A DNA stretch of 64,000 bases from Bostrychus sinensis. Taxonomy: Eukaryota > Chordata > Actinopteri > Gobiiformes > Eleotridae. The DNA is taken from positions 14,227,729-14,291,728 of the forward strand of contig CM036248.1 of NCBI GenBank assembly GCA_020698575.1. Reading direction: 5' to 3'. Both the position numbers and the translations under genes were made by a program. Positions within the stretch are counted from its first letter, which is position 1; the number at the start of each line of letters is the position of its first letter. A model generated the notes under the pieces. The model saw only the letters and a list, made by a program, of their open reading frames with translations, had not been told where the DNA came from and ran no database searches. Of the stretch, positions 1-11,044 are shown piece by piece.

Positions 1-62
1 GTCTGGGTGGGTACTCCGGTTTCGCCCATCAACTTAAGTCAAGCACAAAAGGCTAATCCTTT

Positions 63-413
63 AGAAATTAAAGCACACTGAATATGAAGTGAAAAAGATC
101 CAAAGACAGATACGTATGTTTTATCTGTTGGCAAAGTGTGCCCTTCATCTATCTCTGCCATCAGTTTCAAACTATGGTTATAATAAAAAAACAGGTTAGC
201 CTTTAGCAATAAGAGTCAGGGCAGTTGCACCACTTGGGGATGGAGTGCCTTATTTATACACTAGCTAATCTATGCAGCATGGATTAACCTGAGTTTTTCA
301 TTTGTCGTTTCAAAGATGGAAAGTGGATTTTTTACACGAGTGTGATTTTGCAGGTGATTTTTAGCTTTAAAAAAAGTAATCATGCAAAATTGAAAGTAGC
401 AGTAAGTAGGCTA
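63..413 (+). repeat. dispersed direct repeat, copy 1
   Basis: About 350 bp closely matching 3962-4323 in the same orientation, from AGAAATTAAAGCA to the shared AGGCTA. Long shared strings include TTTTATCTGTTGGCAAAGTG and TACACTAGCTAATCTATGCA. No terminal inverted repeats or coding frame were found, so the element type is unknown. Confidence 0.8.
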
Positions 414-644
414 CGTCACACACAACAGGCTAATCTTCCAGGTAGTTAGTCCTGACCAGGATTGTGGAGAATGGTCCTCTGGTGCTGCACTGCAGTCGCC
501 CACTGCTCCTGACAGGTCGCCCCAGCAGCAGTGAAGGATGGATCAATTTCTCTACTGGGACAATAATCTACCTTAACCTTACACTGTGATTTGGCAGATT
601 TTTACACTGGATGCCCACAGTCACATACTGTGACTGGAGTGGGC

Positions 645-735
645 ACTGTGGGTGAAGTGTCTTGCCCTGGGACACAAGTGTTTGGTAGTGGAAGAGCTAC
701 ATACCCATAATCTGTACTCAGGTAAAAGTACTGTT
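645..735 (+). repeat. SINE-like fragment
   Basis: GGGTGAAGTGTCTTGCCC followed by GGACACAAG resembles the GGTGAAGTGGCTTGCCCAAGGACACAACGG block at 53190-53230 and is typical of a widespread fish SINE/LINE tail. Fragment only. Confidence 0.45.
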
Positions 736-1849
736 ACCAGGCCCGTTGATAGGGGAGGAATGGGTGCAAAGGGCTCTGATGTCCCAGGCCTCAGGGTCAG
801 AGGGTGTCAGAAATGGGCCCTGTTCTTATATTTTCTATTATAACTGGGCCAATTGAAGCCTTCTTGCCCTTACTAGATACTGCCCTTACTACTCTACTAA
901 TGAGGTAAAAAAAAATACTTGTACTCACAGTATTTAGTCTTTAAAAATTTACGTGAGTACATGTAACTTTTGCACAAAAAAGTATATTTTCTTCACAAAA
1001 TGTTCTTAAGAGAATCACTTGTGTTAGTATCTAGTTACTTTCCACTACTGCAAGTGTACTACAAAGCCTAATAGTGTCTTTACCCTGGTATCATCCCTAT
1101 CCCTAAAATGCCTGTAGTTGCCAGCTGTCCATATTCCCAAGCTCCACAGATAGACCAGTGTCTTTTTCTGCTTCATGTATGAGCTAATGCAGTGCACCGA
1201 GCTGGAGAGGTTACTATAGAAACTGGCCCTATGCTCAGGCTGTCCAGAGAGAGGGAGGGACAGAGAGAGAGAGACGGAGAGAGGAAGGGGGAGGTGGGAT
1301 GAGGGGAACATTTCCAACACAAAGTAAGTAAATTAGGAAAACTATGAAAAGGTACGCGGACGTAGAAAAAGTCATTTTTGGAGCAAGCCATTTAATCGTC
1401 CCATTATAAAAGACTGCAGCCACTTTGCGTATCAGCTGTTATTACCTTCAACGCTTTATCGTTTAAAATTAAATCTTGCAAACTGGCCAGACAAGAGAGA
1501 TTGAGCTAATCTAAAAGCCCGGCACAGAGAGACATTGTTCGAGCCACGAGCTGCATATTAATACTGGTATTACCACACCGACTGTTGATGTCAATTTTCT
1601 CTTCATTTGGGTGGGTTTAGTGTGTCTGAACAGAGCCGCAGGGCCTTTGCACACCTTGAACAGAGAAAATGGCATGCGACAAAGAGCGCTAATGCAGACG
1701 GCTAATGGGTAAAACCTGCACACATTTCTTATTCAGTGAGTTCACAACAGAGACAGCAACATTAGTGAATCAAAAGACTGTGAAATCAGGCAAGAAAGGT
1801 GCCAATCAGCCTATGTACACATCTATAGGTGCATTATAAGGGATGCGTA

Positions 1850-1903
1850 CCTATGTTCCCCAGTTTCTGTAATCCGGGGAACATAGGTAGCGGGGAACAT
1901 AGG
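1850..1903. repeat. perfect 12-bp hairpin plus a third copy of one arm
   Basis: CCTATGTTCCCC at 1850-1861 and its exact complement at 1876-1887 enclose a 14-base loop; the same arm recurs at 1892-1903. Possibly the residue of a MITE end. No function is assigned. Confidence 0.6.
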
Positions 1904-2814
1904 GCTGACCCTCATAAGAAACAATATAGGAAAAGAAAAGGGAGTTAGCTGTCAGTGTGCAGTGGTAGTAAGTCAAGCCAGTATATTTCTAAACACATTT
2001 TAAACAATTACAGCATGTATAAAAGTTAATTCTTCTGATTTTAGAAATGCCCAGATTGATTCATAAAATATTTTAATGTTTAAATATTTAAGAAATCGCC
2101 TCAAAGTTGCCAGAAGCTACTGACAGTTTAAGTTGGTAACCTCTAAGGTCAAATGCCTCCCATGTGAAGTAATAAAATTCCCAGAAACTGGCTAAAGAAA
2201 AGAAAAAAGGTTTATATAATACAAAACTATGCAAAATGTATTCAGTGTACTTCACTTAACATTAAATTCTCTAGTCTTTCTCTGTAGATTATGGCTTTAT
2301 CAAACAAAATTTTAAAACAAAAATCACATTACTCCATATTTGATAAAAAAAAAAAAAAAATGATGTAAGTAGACAGCAACCTGCTCACCTGTGGCCAACC
2401 TCACAGTCAGCCCATCTTTATTTAAACATTAAAATAAATGTATTATGAGGTTTGTGTAGACCTTAGACCATATAAATTTGAAGATAGTGAGAGTTGACGT
2501 TTTTAAATGGGAGTCAGTGATAAATGAGGTTATGTAATCGGTTCTTGCGTCTACTGCATCAGCCCTGGATCCTCTCCATTCACAAATATCTGTCTGTCTA
2601 TGGCCCACACAGTTTTCTGCACTCGTGGCCTTTCGCTCTCTAAATTTAAACCTGCTTTGATCTTCACTTTTGATCTGCCCCTGCCATGTGCCCCCTTTGA
2701 GCCCTGAGTATGAGCAGGGGAAACGCCATAAAAAGACATGAATGGGTTTATTACTGTCAATTAAACTTGAAATAGCGGAGACATTTAAGGGAGGAGTATT
2801 GAACGGCAAAGCAG

Positions 2815-3281
2815 CTTTCTACATTCATTACTAATACATGTACTTGTTTTTAATACTTACTTTCTGAGGATACTTTTTAACAGGTTTATTACACATATTC
2901 AAGTACATTATTAAAATCTCCAAAGGAAGGAGGAAGACTATTTTGTGATATTGGTGCCAAAGTGGGTAAAAAGCAGAGTAATAGTAGCAGCAATAGTAGT
3001 ACTAGTGACAGAGCAGCAGAAGTTACTTAGTAGTAATATAAAGAGTTGTAGCATAATAGTGGTGGCAGTAGTAGTAGTGGTAGTAGTAGCAGAGCAAATA
3101 CTGTTAAGGGCAGTATTATTGGTAACAGCAGTAGTAGTAACAGTAGTAGCAGTATCACAAGTAGTAATATTAGCATTTGTAATAGTAACATAATTGCATA
3201 ACAGTAGCAATAGTATAAGTAGTAGTAGTAGTAGTTGTTGTTGTGGAAGTAGCAGTAGCAGTAGTAGTACTAGTTGTTGTG

Positions 3282-3313
<32 letters not shown>

Positions 3314-3351
3314 TGTTGTTGTGTAAGTAGTAGTAGTACTAGTTGTTGTGT

Positions 3352-3400
<49 letters not shown>

Positions 3401-3575
3401 TGTGTAAGTAGTAGTAGTAGTTTTAACTGTTTTCTGAATTTCAAAAGTGCTTTCTATTCAAGTCAACTTTATACAAGTAACACATTTTTCAAGTCTATAA
3501 CTTGAGTAATAATATTTTGAAATAATAGTACTTTTCCTTGAGTACAGATCTTGAGTACTACTTCCACCTCTACTT
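2815..3575 (-). mobile_element. hAT-like non-autonomous element with internal trinucleotide array
   Basis: The right end reads TACTTTTCCTTGAGTAC then CTTCCACCTCT, the complement of the GAGGTGGAAG-AAGTAC start seen in the copies near 11045 and 45610. An AGT/TAG array (2978-3420) lies inside. The left end is not sharply defined. Family assignment follows from the 62933-63564 copy, which has an 8-bp target duplication. Confidence 0.5.
2978..3420 (+). repeat. AGT trinucleotide microsatellite
   Basis: Degenerate on the left, becoming near-pure (AGT)n from about 3215, interrupted by TTG clusters. All apparent serine-rich or leucine-rich frames here are artefacts of the repeat. Confidence 0.9.
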
Positions 3576-3961
3576 AATCAGAAAACTATGCTGTTTTTTT
3601 TTCTTTCTTTCTTTTTTTAATGAGATGCCAAACCATAATTAAAAAAAAGCCTAATTATCCGTGCCTTACCAAATTAGCCAGGATGTAATGGTAGCTCTTC
3701 GCATTCTTGCCTTGTTCAACGATCTGCAAAGACAAGGACACAGAGGAGACAGGGCATCAGCATCTCTGACACAACAACAGAAGGTTGTTCAATGCTTTTG
3801 TGTTGTGTGTGTGTGTCTGTGTGTGTTTCTGTTATTGTTGTTGTTTACAAGTCTTAGAGCCAAGGGAGGGCTTTGACAATGTCACATCCCACTAGTGCTC
3901 CCTGTACAGTGAACAGTACAGTACATGACCTTGCACAGGACTGACAGAAAGCGGGTCGGCG

Positions 3962-4323
3962 AGAAATTAAAGCATGTTGAATATGAAATGAAAAAGATCC
4001 ACAGACTGATATGTTTTATCTGTTGGCAAAGTGTACCCTTCATCTATCTCTGCCGTCCTTTTCAAACTATGGTTATAATAGGTCAGCCTTTAGCAACGAG
4101 AGTCAGGCCAGTCATATCAGTGAGGGATGGTGAGCCTTTTTTATACACTAGCTAATCTATGCAGCATTGATTAACCAGACTTTTTCATTTGTCGTTTTTA
4201 AAGGTGGAGATTGACTTTTTTTTTTCACTGCAAGGCTGTTACATATGAATGTTTTTGCAGGTGATTTTTAGCTTACAAAAAAAGTAAACAGGCAAAATGG
4301 AAAATAACAAAGTGATGAGGCTA
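3962..4323 (+). repeat. dispersed direct repeat, copy 2
   Basis: Second copy of the block at 63-413. It differs by scattered substitutions and small indels, including a short extra segment after GACTTTTTT near 4216-4250. Confidence 0.8.
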
Positions 4324-4504
4324 TTTCTATGCTCTGGACTAAATTGTATGGTGTAGGATTGTTATGGACCAAATGCCCACACCTTTAAGGACTGACTTCT
4401 ATTGTCTGTGGAAAGCTAAGGAACAATTCACTGCCTGCCCAAAGGCAACGTATTGTCATGCTAATGTTTGGACAAGCACATACTTTATTGTACAGGAACA
4501 CAAA

Positions 4505-4815
4505 CATTGTATGCATTTATTCATCTTCTTCTGCTTATTGCTCTCAGGGGTCATGGGTGGCTGGAGCCTATCTCAGCAACAACTATGGGCCCTGGATCGA
4601 CAAAGACTTACACTTGCAGACAACCATTTGCTGTCATATTCATTCAATAGGGACAATTTGAGTCACCTTTACACGCATGACTGGAGAAAACCCACAGTGA
4701 CATAGGAATGATGTGCAGACTCCATTAAAAAGGCATTGTAGTCAGTCGGCCCAAGGATTGAACCCACAACCTCTTTGCTGTAAAGCAGGAGCACTCTGCT
4801 ACCATGCACCCCACA
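4505..4815 (-). repeat. tRNA-headed SINE-like repeat, minus orientation
   Basis: Contains the common fish string GGCTGGAGCCTATCTCAGC, then GAGAAAACCCAC, then GGATTGAACCC and ACCATGCACCCC. The last two are the complement of a tRNA-like B box and head. It is the inverse of the copy at 33105-33345. Confidence 0.6.
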
Positions 4816-4916
4816 AACATAATAACATGTACATGAAATCTTACTGCCATTGTCTTTGTTACGTTTGTTATGCCGTCAAAGGCTACGCTGTTAAATAGCT
4901 ACAGAGAATACAGAGA

Positions 4917-5312
4917 AACACTATTAATGAGTGTAACAACTGATAATGTAATACCTGCCAATAACAATAATTTTGTCAATTTTAATAATAGTAATAATAG
5001 TAATTGTAATAAAGCCAATAATGTAACAACTTGCCAATAAGTTAATACAATTTTTGAGCCAATAACATAGACTATGCAACATCCAAGAGACACTGACAAA
5101 ACATAAAAAAGTCTCTTGGATAAGAGGCAAACTCTAAAAACCAATTCCAGCTGATTTACGTTTTTTGTTGTGATGTAGATAGCTTGGATGACTAAGAGTC
5201 TTCACAGACACACCTAAATATATTCATAATACTCTAAATTGAAATTACAATCATAAATAACTATGCCATCCAATAAACCTATTTCTGATTATCAAACTGC
5301 ACAAAACTGCAA

Positions 5313-5370
<58 letters not shown>

Positions 5371-5550
5371 TAAAGAAAAAAATAAAGAAAACATCTTGTT
5401 TCTAAGAAATGTAATAACCAGCTAATAATGTAAATAAAATGTTATTACATTATTGGCTCAAAAACTTTATTACATTGTGGCACATTATAACATTATTGAC
5501 TTTATTACATTTAAAAATATTACATTATCAGTTGCTACAGTGAGAAATAT
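4917..5550. mobile_element. foldback MITE (AT-rich), with internal TAA array
   Basis: The left arm (about 4930-5062) and right arm (about 5408-5545) are inverted copies: TGTAACAACTGATAATGTAATA on the left end against TAGCAACTGATAATGTAATA read from the right, and TTTTTGAGCCAATAA in both arms. No open frame. A target duplication is not clear. The loop includes the (TAA)n at 5313-5368. Confidence 0.65.
5313..5368 (+). repeat. (AAT)n microsatellite
   Basis: About 18 uninterrupted AAT units. Confidence 0.95.
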
Positions 5551-5944
5551 AATGGGAGCATGTCTTCAGCTCCACACATTTAAATGATGCGGTTAAGGAA
5601 GGTAGACTAAAACATCCATGAAGAAATGTCATGGATTTTTTATTTTTTATTTTTTTTCCATGGCAGCCTCCAGAGCGTGCTCGAGTCTTGAAACCAAACA
5701 TGGCTGAGATCCGTCATGCTATTCTTGGGCAAAAAAAAAAAAAAAAAAAAAACGCATAACTTTGAGTTAGCACGCACTGCCTCTTACAAGACCTGACATT
5801 TAGATAAAAAAATAAGACTTTACCTATAGCTCGTGGCAACTGCCAGGCTTTCCCAAAATAGAGCTTTGTGTACTACTTCTAAAGCATGAGTGTGTCACCA
5901 CAACATACACACTAGTGGAAGTAAATAAAGTAGAGTGGGCAGTG

Positions 5945-6155
5945 CTGGAGGTGGAAAGTACGTTTACTTAAGTATCATATGTACTGTAATGTACTTTTAA
6001 AGGAAAGAAATGTCTCAAGAAAATGTTACTATTACTCAAGTATGACCTCTACTGCAAAATGGATAGTAATGGTAGTAGCAGTAGTAGTGTTACAGTGTAA
6101 CATCACTTTTACTTGAGTACAGAAATTAAGTGCTCCTTTCACCACTGGGGCTATA
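5945..6155 (-). mobile_element. short hAT-like element copy
   Basis: The left end GGAGGTGGAAAGTACG and the right end ACTTTTACTTGAGTAC...TTTCACCACTGG form imperfect terminal inverted repeats of the AAGTACT family. It includes a short TAG run (6065-6092). Target duplication not clear. Confidence 0.5.
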
Positions 6156-6614
6156 AATCCACTCCACGTGTAATTAACAGCCTTTGTAGATTTAATAATT
6201 GAATACTGTATTTTCATTGTACAGCCTCTATGGAAGATCTTTTCCCCTGAGTAAACTGGGGGCAAATGTGCTCGTTTGTTTGTGCGTGGGTGTGTCTAAT
6301 GATGCTCCGGGTCATGACAGAAGGTGGCATTTGTTATTAATGGTGACCCCGGTATAAAGCAGAGCCCACGGAGCAGCCCTGGGCAAGGAAAACTAGAGGA
6401 AAAAAGAAGTAGACACACACAACAAGCAGATAACTCACACACAAGAGCATCATGGTATTACAAAATCATGTGATAACTATGTTGAATATTGGAATAACAA
6501 TATAACTGGCAATATTTAGCAATCTTTTCTTACATACATTAGGTTCAGTTCAATTTAATGAAAAAATGAAATGAAAAAAAAATCTGTAATTTTTAAGCCA
6601 AAATTGGGTTAAAA

Positions 6615-7183
6615 TCCAAGCCTAACAAAGACTAAACCAGGACTAAACAATGACTACACCAGAGCTAAACCAAGACTAAAACAGGACTAAACAGAGGCCA
6701 AACCAAGACCAAAAGAGGACTAAATAGCAACTAAAATAAGGCTGAACCAGTGCTTAACCAAGACTAAACCAGATCTAAACCAGGACTACTCAAGGACTAA
6801 ACCAGAGCTAAAACAAGGACTACACCAGGGCTAATCCAAGACTGAAAGAGGGCTAAACTTGGACTAAAACAGGTCTAAAACAGGACTAAATGAGGACTAC
6901 ACCAAGGTGAAACCAGGACTGAACTACAACTAAACCAGGACTACACCAAGACTAGGGGGCTAATCCAGGACTATACCATGTCTAAATCAGGACTAAACCA
7001 GGACAACACCAGGTCCAAACCAGGTCCAAACCAGTATTAAACCAGGTCTCAATCAGAACTAAACCAGAACTACATCAGGACAAAACCAGCAGTAGGTCCA
7101 AACCAGAATTAAATCAGAATTAAACTAGGACTACAGCAGGACTAAACCAGGAGAAAGCCAGGACTAAACCAGGACTAAATTAA
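6615..7183 (+). repeat. degenerate ~12-bp minisatellite array 1 (GACTAAACCAGG-like)
   Basis: About 570 bp of imperfect units around GGACTAAACCAG, with frequent variants (GGACTACACC, GGTCCAAACC). Strongly purine/AC-biased on this strand; no protein frame. Confidence 0.9.
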
Positions 7184-7824
7184 TAAATCAAGATGAATTA
7201 AGGCCTTTTTGAAATCAGCAGTGAACTGTGCAGCCCTACCCCACATTGGAGGGAAAACACAAACACAGCCAAATGGAAATGTTTTCGGTGCGAGGAGCTT
7301 TTTAATTATACATGTAGATTTGAGAAGTCGTTCAGAGTTCAGCCCAGAGAGAAACAGGTCATTTTTTTTCTTCCTCCTGCCTTCCTCTTTCTGTAAAACT
7401 GTCTCCCTCTCTGTCACTGTAAACGCTCTCCGAGGGGGCACGAGTACATCAGCTACATCAACATGCAGCTTATATGAGCGAGTCACCCCCGGGACAGTCC
7501 TGCTACCCGTGACATTATCCAGTGCAGATCTGTGTACTGTACGAGATGAATGAGATGAATGGAGGAAAGGCGGGGGAGGGAAAGGGCAACAGATGCAGAG
7601 GTGTTTGTTTGGGATAGTGCAGTAGTGTGGGCAGAGCGCTGTGGCAGACGTGGGGTGCGTGATTGATGGTGGGCCGTCCTGAGTGGAGAACTTCTCAGGC
7701 TCGGCTCGTGTAAAAAGAGAGCAAAAGCTGATGCAATAACCTTAACTGTAGACAACACACCATCAATAACATTCGTGCACAAGACCAAAGACTCACAAAT
7801 GGACACTGTTGGCTTTAGAGACTT

Positions 7825-7957
7825 TTCTTTCTTTTTACAAAATCCACTAAACTCTATTATGACAAGACAGAAAAATCATAAATCATACAAGTGACACTTA
7901 CAAAACAAATGGCAGGAATATGCAGATGTTTTTGCACAAACAGCGTAAATTAAAGTC
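7825..7957 (+). repeat. flank segment duplicated around minisatellite array 2, left copy
   Basis: Matches 8545-8672: AATCATAAATCATACAAGTG, ACACTTACAAAACAAAT and GTTTTTGCACA...CAGC.TAAA.T.AAGTCAT are shared in order. Shows that the array and this flank duplicated as a unit. Confidence 0.75.
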
Positions 7958-7959
7958 AT

Positions 7960-8532
7960 AAACCAGGTTAAAACAGGACTATACCCGGTCTAAACCAGGT
8001 TAAAACCAGGAGTAAACAAGGTCGACTAAACCTCTAAACCAGGACTATACCAGGCCTAAACCATCCCTAAACCAGGTCTAAACCAGGTTAAAACCAGGAG
8101 TAAACAAGGTCGACTAAACTTCTAAACCAGGACTATACCAGGCCTAAACCATTCCTAAACCAGGACTAAATTGCGTTGAAACCAGGTCTTAACCAGGGCT
8201 AAACCCAGACTACACCATGTTGAACCAGGACCAAACCAGGTAAAAACAAGGACTATACAAGGCCCAAACCAAGACCAGGTCCAAACCAGGACTCAACTAT
8301 GACTAAACCAGCCTAAACCAGGACCAAACCAGGTCTAGAAGAGGACTATATCAGGCCCAAACCAGGACTCAACCACGACCTGGACTAAATGAGGTCTAAA
8401 CCAGGACTACACCAGGTCTAAATGAGCACTCAACCAGGTCTAATCCTTAATTAGGACTAAACCAGGTCAAAACCAGGACTAAAGCAAGACTGAACCAAGT
8501 CTAAATTGAAGAATCAAGACTAAATCAGGCCT
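7960..8532 (+). repeat. degenerate ~12-bp minisatellite array 2
   Basis: Same unit as the array at 6615-7183. It contains an 88-bp higher-order duplication (7988-8075 and 8076-8163) with only a couple of differences, so part of it has expanded recently. It is flanked on both sides by copies of one non-repetitive segment (7825-7957 and 8545-8672). Confidence 0.9.
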
Positions 8533-8544
8533 TATCAGTTATTC

Positions 8545-8672
8545 TTACTTTAAACAATCCACAAAAAAAATTATTATTATTATTATTATAACGACAAAGA
8601 TAAATCATATAAGTGACATTTACAGAACAAATACTCAGGTGTTTTTGCACATTCAGCCTAAACTGAAGTCAT
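8545..8672 (+). repeat. flank segment duplicated around minisatellite array 2, right copy
   Basis: Diverged copy of 7825-7957, with a short TTA run (8570-8590) inserted. Confidence 0.75.
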
Positions 8673-9631
8673 CGCACATGCGACTGAATCATTAATTGTG
8701 AAGCCGGAATCCTCGCGACATTGCGACGCTAGGTAATTTTTGATTCTGTCACAGAATAATTGCAGGCCCCAAATGCCAATATTATTGCGTTATTAATCTT
8801 CCTTGTCCTTGATGCTTCAGACTGAACAACAACAACCACAACAGTCCTGCACCAGCCCCCACTGTCTGTTTACATCCCCTGCTCGTTTCTCCTTTGTTCT
8901 GTAACATTAAAGACGTACTGCCCCTTTTAAATTACATTTCTTTTGAGCTGTAAACAAATGGATATGACTCCACTCTGATGAAACACTTGAATGGATGCAT
9001 TAGGAAATATGTAATCACAAATAGGAAAACAGTCAACACTAGTGCCCATTTATAACCATGCAAATGCTTCCAAAACCAAAGACATACAGTTCACATTTTT
9101 GGTTTGTTATTCCATTTAGTAATAGGATTTGCTCTTTTTTTTTTTTTTTTTTTGGTTGCATGAGGCAATCATAGACACCAAACTATGAAAGAACATTGGT
9201 TCATACTTCCAAGGGTTTCTACATCAATGTCTGTGTTATGCTAAAATAACCTGTAGGGCTTGATAGTCAGGGATTTACCCAGGACAAGTGAAAAAAGCAA
9301 CAACAGCAACAAATAGTGCTGAAGTTTTTACGACACATTTTATAAAATATGTGCAAGAAAATTTGTCCTAATAGCAGTGGTTTGTTGGGCATTTTATTAC
9401 TCCTCAAACTATTTGCTATAGTTACTTTAACAACACAATGGAATGAACACAAAACATGGACAAAATGCTTTATCTGTATCCAAATGTCTTATTAATGTAG
9501 AGTATACATAAGCATTACAGCATTGCTTTGGAAACTAAACAACAGACTAAGGCCACTGCATAACACAATAAGCTATAACGTGTCTTTGTGCCATTCAAAC
9601 TTGCAATCCTATTTACAACTCAGACGAAATA

Positions 9632-10262
9632 GAGGGTGCCCATAAAGTTTCTTATCTCAATTTAAAAACATATATTTCAAAGGCAATTAATGAGATATCT
9701 TCAGATTTATTCTGGTGGTTATCAAAGCTTTTAATCACATATGTGCTGCTGCCAGACAGTTACAGCGCCACGTTCAACAGTGCAGAAAGTCCTACACAAG
9801 AACTTGCGATCGTACGCTTACAAAGTCCAACTCTTACAGCCTGCACTCAAGCCAAATGATAAACCAAGACCAAAAGAGTTTGAGGTTAGCACTGGAACAA
9901 ATTTCTGAGGATGAATCATTCCTCACCCTAGTTTGTTTTAGTGATGAGGCAACATTTGTTTCAGGGGAACTGAACACATAATGTGAGAATCAGGGGATGA
10001 GAAGAGCCCCACGTGACTCGGGAACTTCACCAAGAGAGCCAAAAGGTGAATGTGTGCTGTGGGATCATCATTGATGAGGCTTTGCCACAGCGAACACGGC
10101 AGGAAATCGAGCACCGTCTTGATGTGTTTGGTGCAACTAATGGTGCCTTAGACTTATTGAAAAACTTCAGTATCTACTCCTCATATTTGTCTGTTCATAT
10201 GCTTTTGTATTTTTTTTGTATTTTTTTTTTTTTTATTGTAAAGAGACTTTATGGACACCCTG
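9632..10262 (+). mobile_element. Tc1/mariner-like transposon relic, internally deleted
   Basis: Terminal inverted repeats GAGGGTGCCCATAAAGT on the left and the complement of CAGGGTGTCCATAAAGT on the right. A TA dinucleotide lies at each end (9630-9631, 10263-10264), as expected for IS630/Tc1/mariner insertion. The interior keeps pieces of a transposase: FSDEATFVSGELNT (9940-9978), ELHQESQKVNVCCGI (10022-10066) and IEHRLDVFGATNGA (10107-10148). Stops, a frameshift and loss of the segment that should lie between the last two pieces make it inactive. Confidence 0.8.
9715..10160 (+). pseudogene. transposase remnant in the Tc1/mariner-like element
   Basis: Two open pieces in different frames. The first ends at a TAA after FSDEATFVSGELNT, where the DDE transposase family has its central acidic motif followed by a short variable segment. 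The second carries the conserved C-terminal EYRLDVCRATNGA-type ending. The intervening catalytic part is deleted. Non-functional. Confidence 0.65.
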
Positions 10263-10387
10263 TACATAATTTCACTGTCACGTGAAATTAGTTTAGTTTA
10301 TCAGAGTCAATTTCATATCAGATAATGGTTATTTTTGTAGTTGCTTTTATAATGCTGAAGAACACAAATAGAAAGGAGAAGGAATAG

Positions 10388-10560
10388 CGTTGAGTGCTCA
10401 GAGGCAGAGTGGTTAGTGCTCTTGCCTTTCAACAAGGAGATCATGAGTTTGATTCCCAGGCTGGCCAACATATACTGTATCTCTGAGTGGAGTCTCATGT
10501 CCAAAACGTCCATGTGTTGCCCAGAGTGAATGAATGTGAGAGTGAATAGTTTCTCTGTCT
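10388..10560 (+). repeat. tRNA-derived SINE
   Basis: CAGAGTGGTTAGTGCTCTTG resembles an A box and GAGTTTGATTCCCAGG a B box, followed by the fish SINE body with GTGAATGAATGTGAGAGTGAA. Sits 270 bp left of exon 4. Confidence 0.65.
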
Positions 10561-10824
10561 CTAAGTTTTATTCCTGTTCTTAGCAGCCACTGTAGAGAGC
10601 AATAGAGGAATCCGCCATGAGAAAAGTCTACATTTTGTCATATTTAATAACACACTTCAAAAAGGGAGCACATTTTGCATTAATTCGATTCATAGCAAAT
10701 ACTCAACAAGCATAACATTTTCATTCAGTTATGAGGCTGCAGTGTATGTGACGAAACAGCAGTTATGATTGCAGCAGAATTGCGTAAGCCTCTGCGGTTG
10801 TCCAAAAAGATGAGGGCCCTTTAC

Positions 10825-11009
10825 CTTCTTAAGGATCCCCGTGAGCCGGTCGGTCTCACAGTCGATAATGATCTGGCCCTCCTTCCTCTTGTCCAGGTCC
10901 TGAAACACCTTCAGGAAGGACGCCTCTGTCATGGTCTCCACATTCACTGACGTCACCAGCCAGTTCTTCTCTGCAGCCGTGTCCAAGACTTTCTGCAGCA
11001 CTGACAGGC
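10825..11009 (-). CDS. gria1: gria1 exon 4: amino-terminal domain
   Basis: This 185-bp exon has acceptor TGTCTACAG| at 11010 and donor AAG|GTAAAG at 10824. It enters in phase 1 (the G of exon 3 plus GC makes Gly) and exits in phase 0. It encodes LSVLQKVLDTAAEKNWLVTS, then VNVETMTEASFLKVFQDLDK, then a segment ending IIIDCETDRLTGILKK. LSVLQ.VLDTAAEKNW and FQDL.K..E...VDCE..RL..IL are hallmarks of GluA1; the 61 complete codons equal the length I know for mammalian GluA1 over the same interval. The frame is open throughout. This is the last exon in the window. I saw no match to the expected next exon (the YHYILANLG region) to the left, so intron 4 is at least 10.8 kb. Confidence 0.95.
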
Positions 11010-11044
11010 CTGTAGACAGAGTATAGTGATTACTGTAATATACC

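Larger units (their letters stand above)
1..10824 (-). other. gria1: gria1 intron 4, partial (left part off the window)
   Basis: DNA left of exon 4, presumed intronic because later exons are required but absent here. It is filled mostly by repeats listed separately. The stretches 1050-1800, 1920-2780, 7190-7820 and 8680-9600 show no recognised gene or repeat; 7190-7820 is less AT-rich than its neighbours. Confidence 0.7.

Noticed and set aside
2978..3420. CRISPR-like array
   Set aside because: Short-period microsatellite without spaced identical repeats; eukaryotic context.
2938..3505. Leucine-rich and serine-rich frames over the AGT array
   Set aside because: Pure products of the trinucleotide repeat in different frames; no unique flanking protein.
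6615..8532. Coding repeat protein or CRISPR array in the GACTAAACCAGG arrays
   Set aside because: Unit length varies, stops occur in every frame and there are no regular spacers; it is a degenerate minisatellite.
10453..10480. gria1 exon 5 (next amino-terminal-domain exon) left of exon 4
   Set aside because: GGCCAACATATACTG superficially resembles the complement of the ANL/YHYI codons, but it is part of the SINE at 10388-10560 and lacks a matching frame and splice sites.
10947..10954. CRE-like TGACGTCA palindrome
   Set aside because: Lies within exon 4 coding sequence, where the codons (TCAGTGAATG region) explain it.
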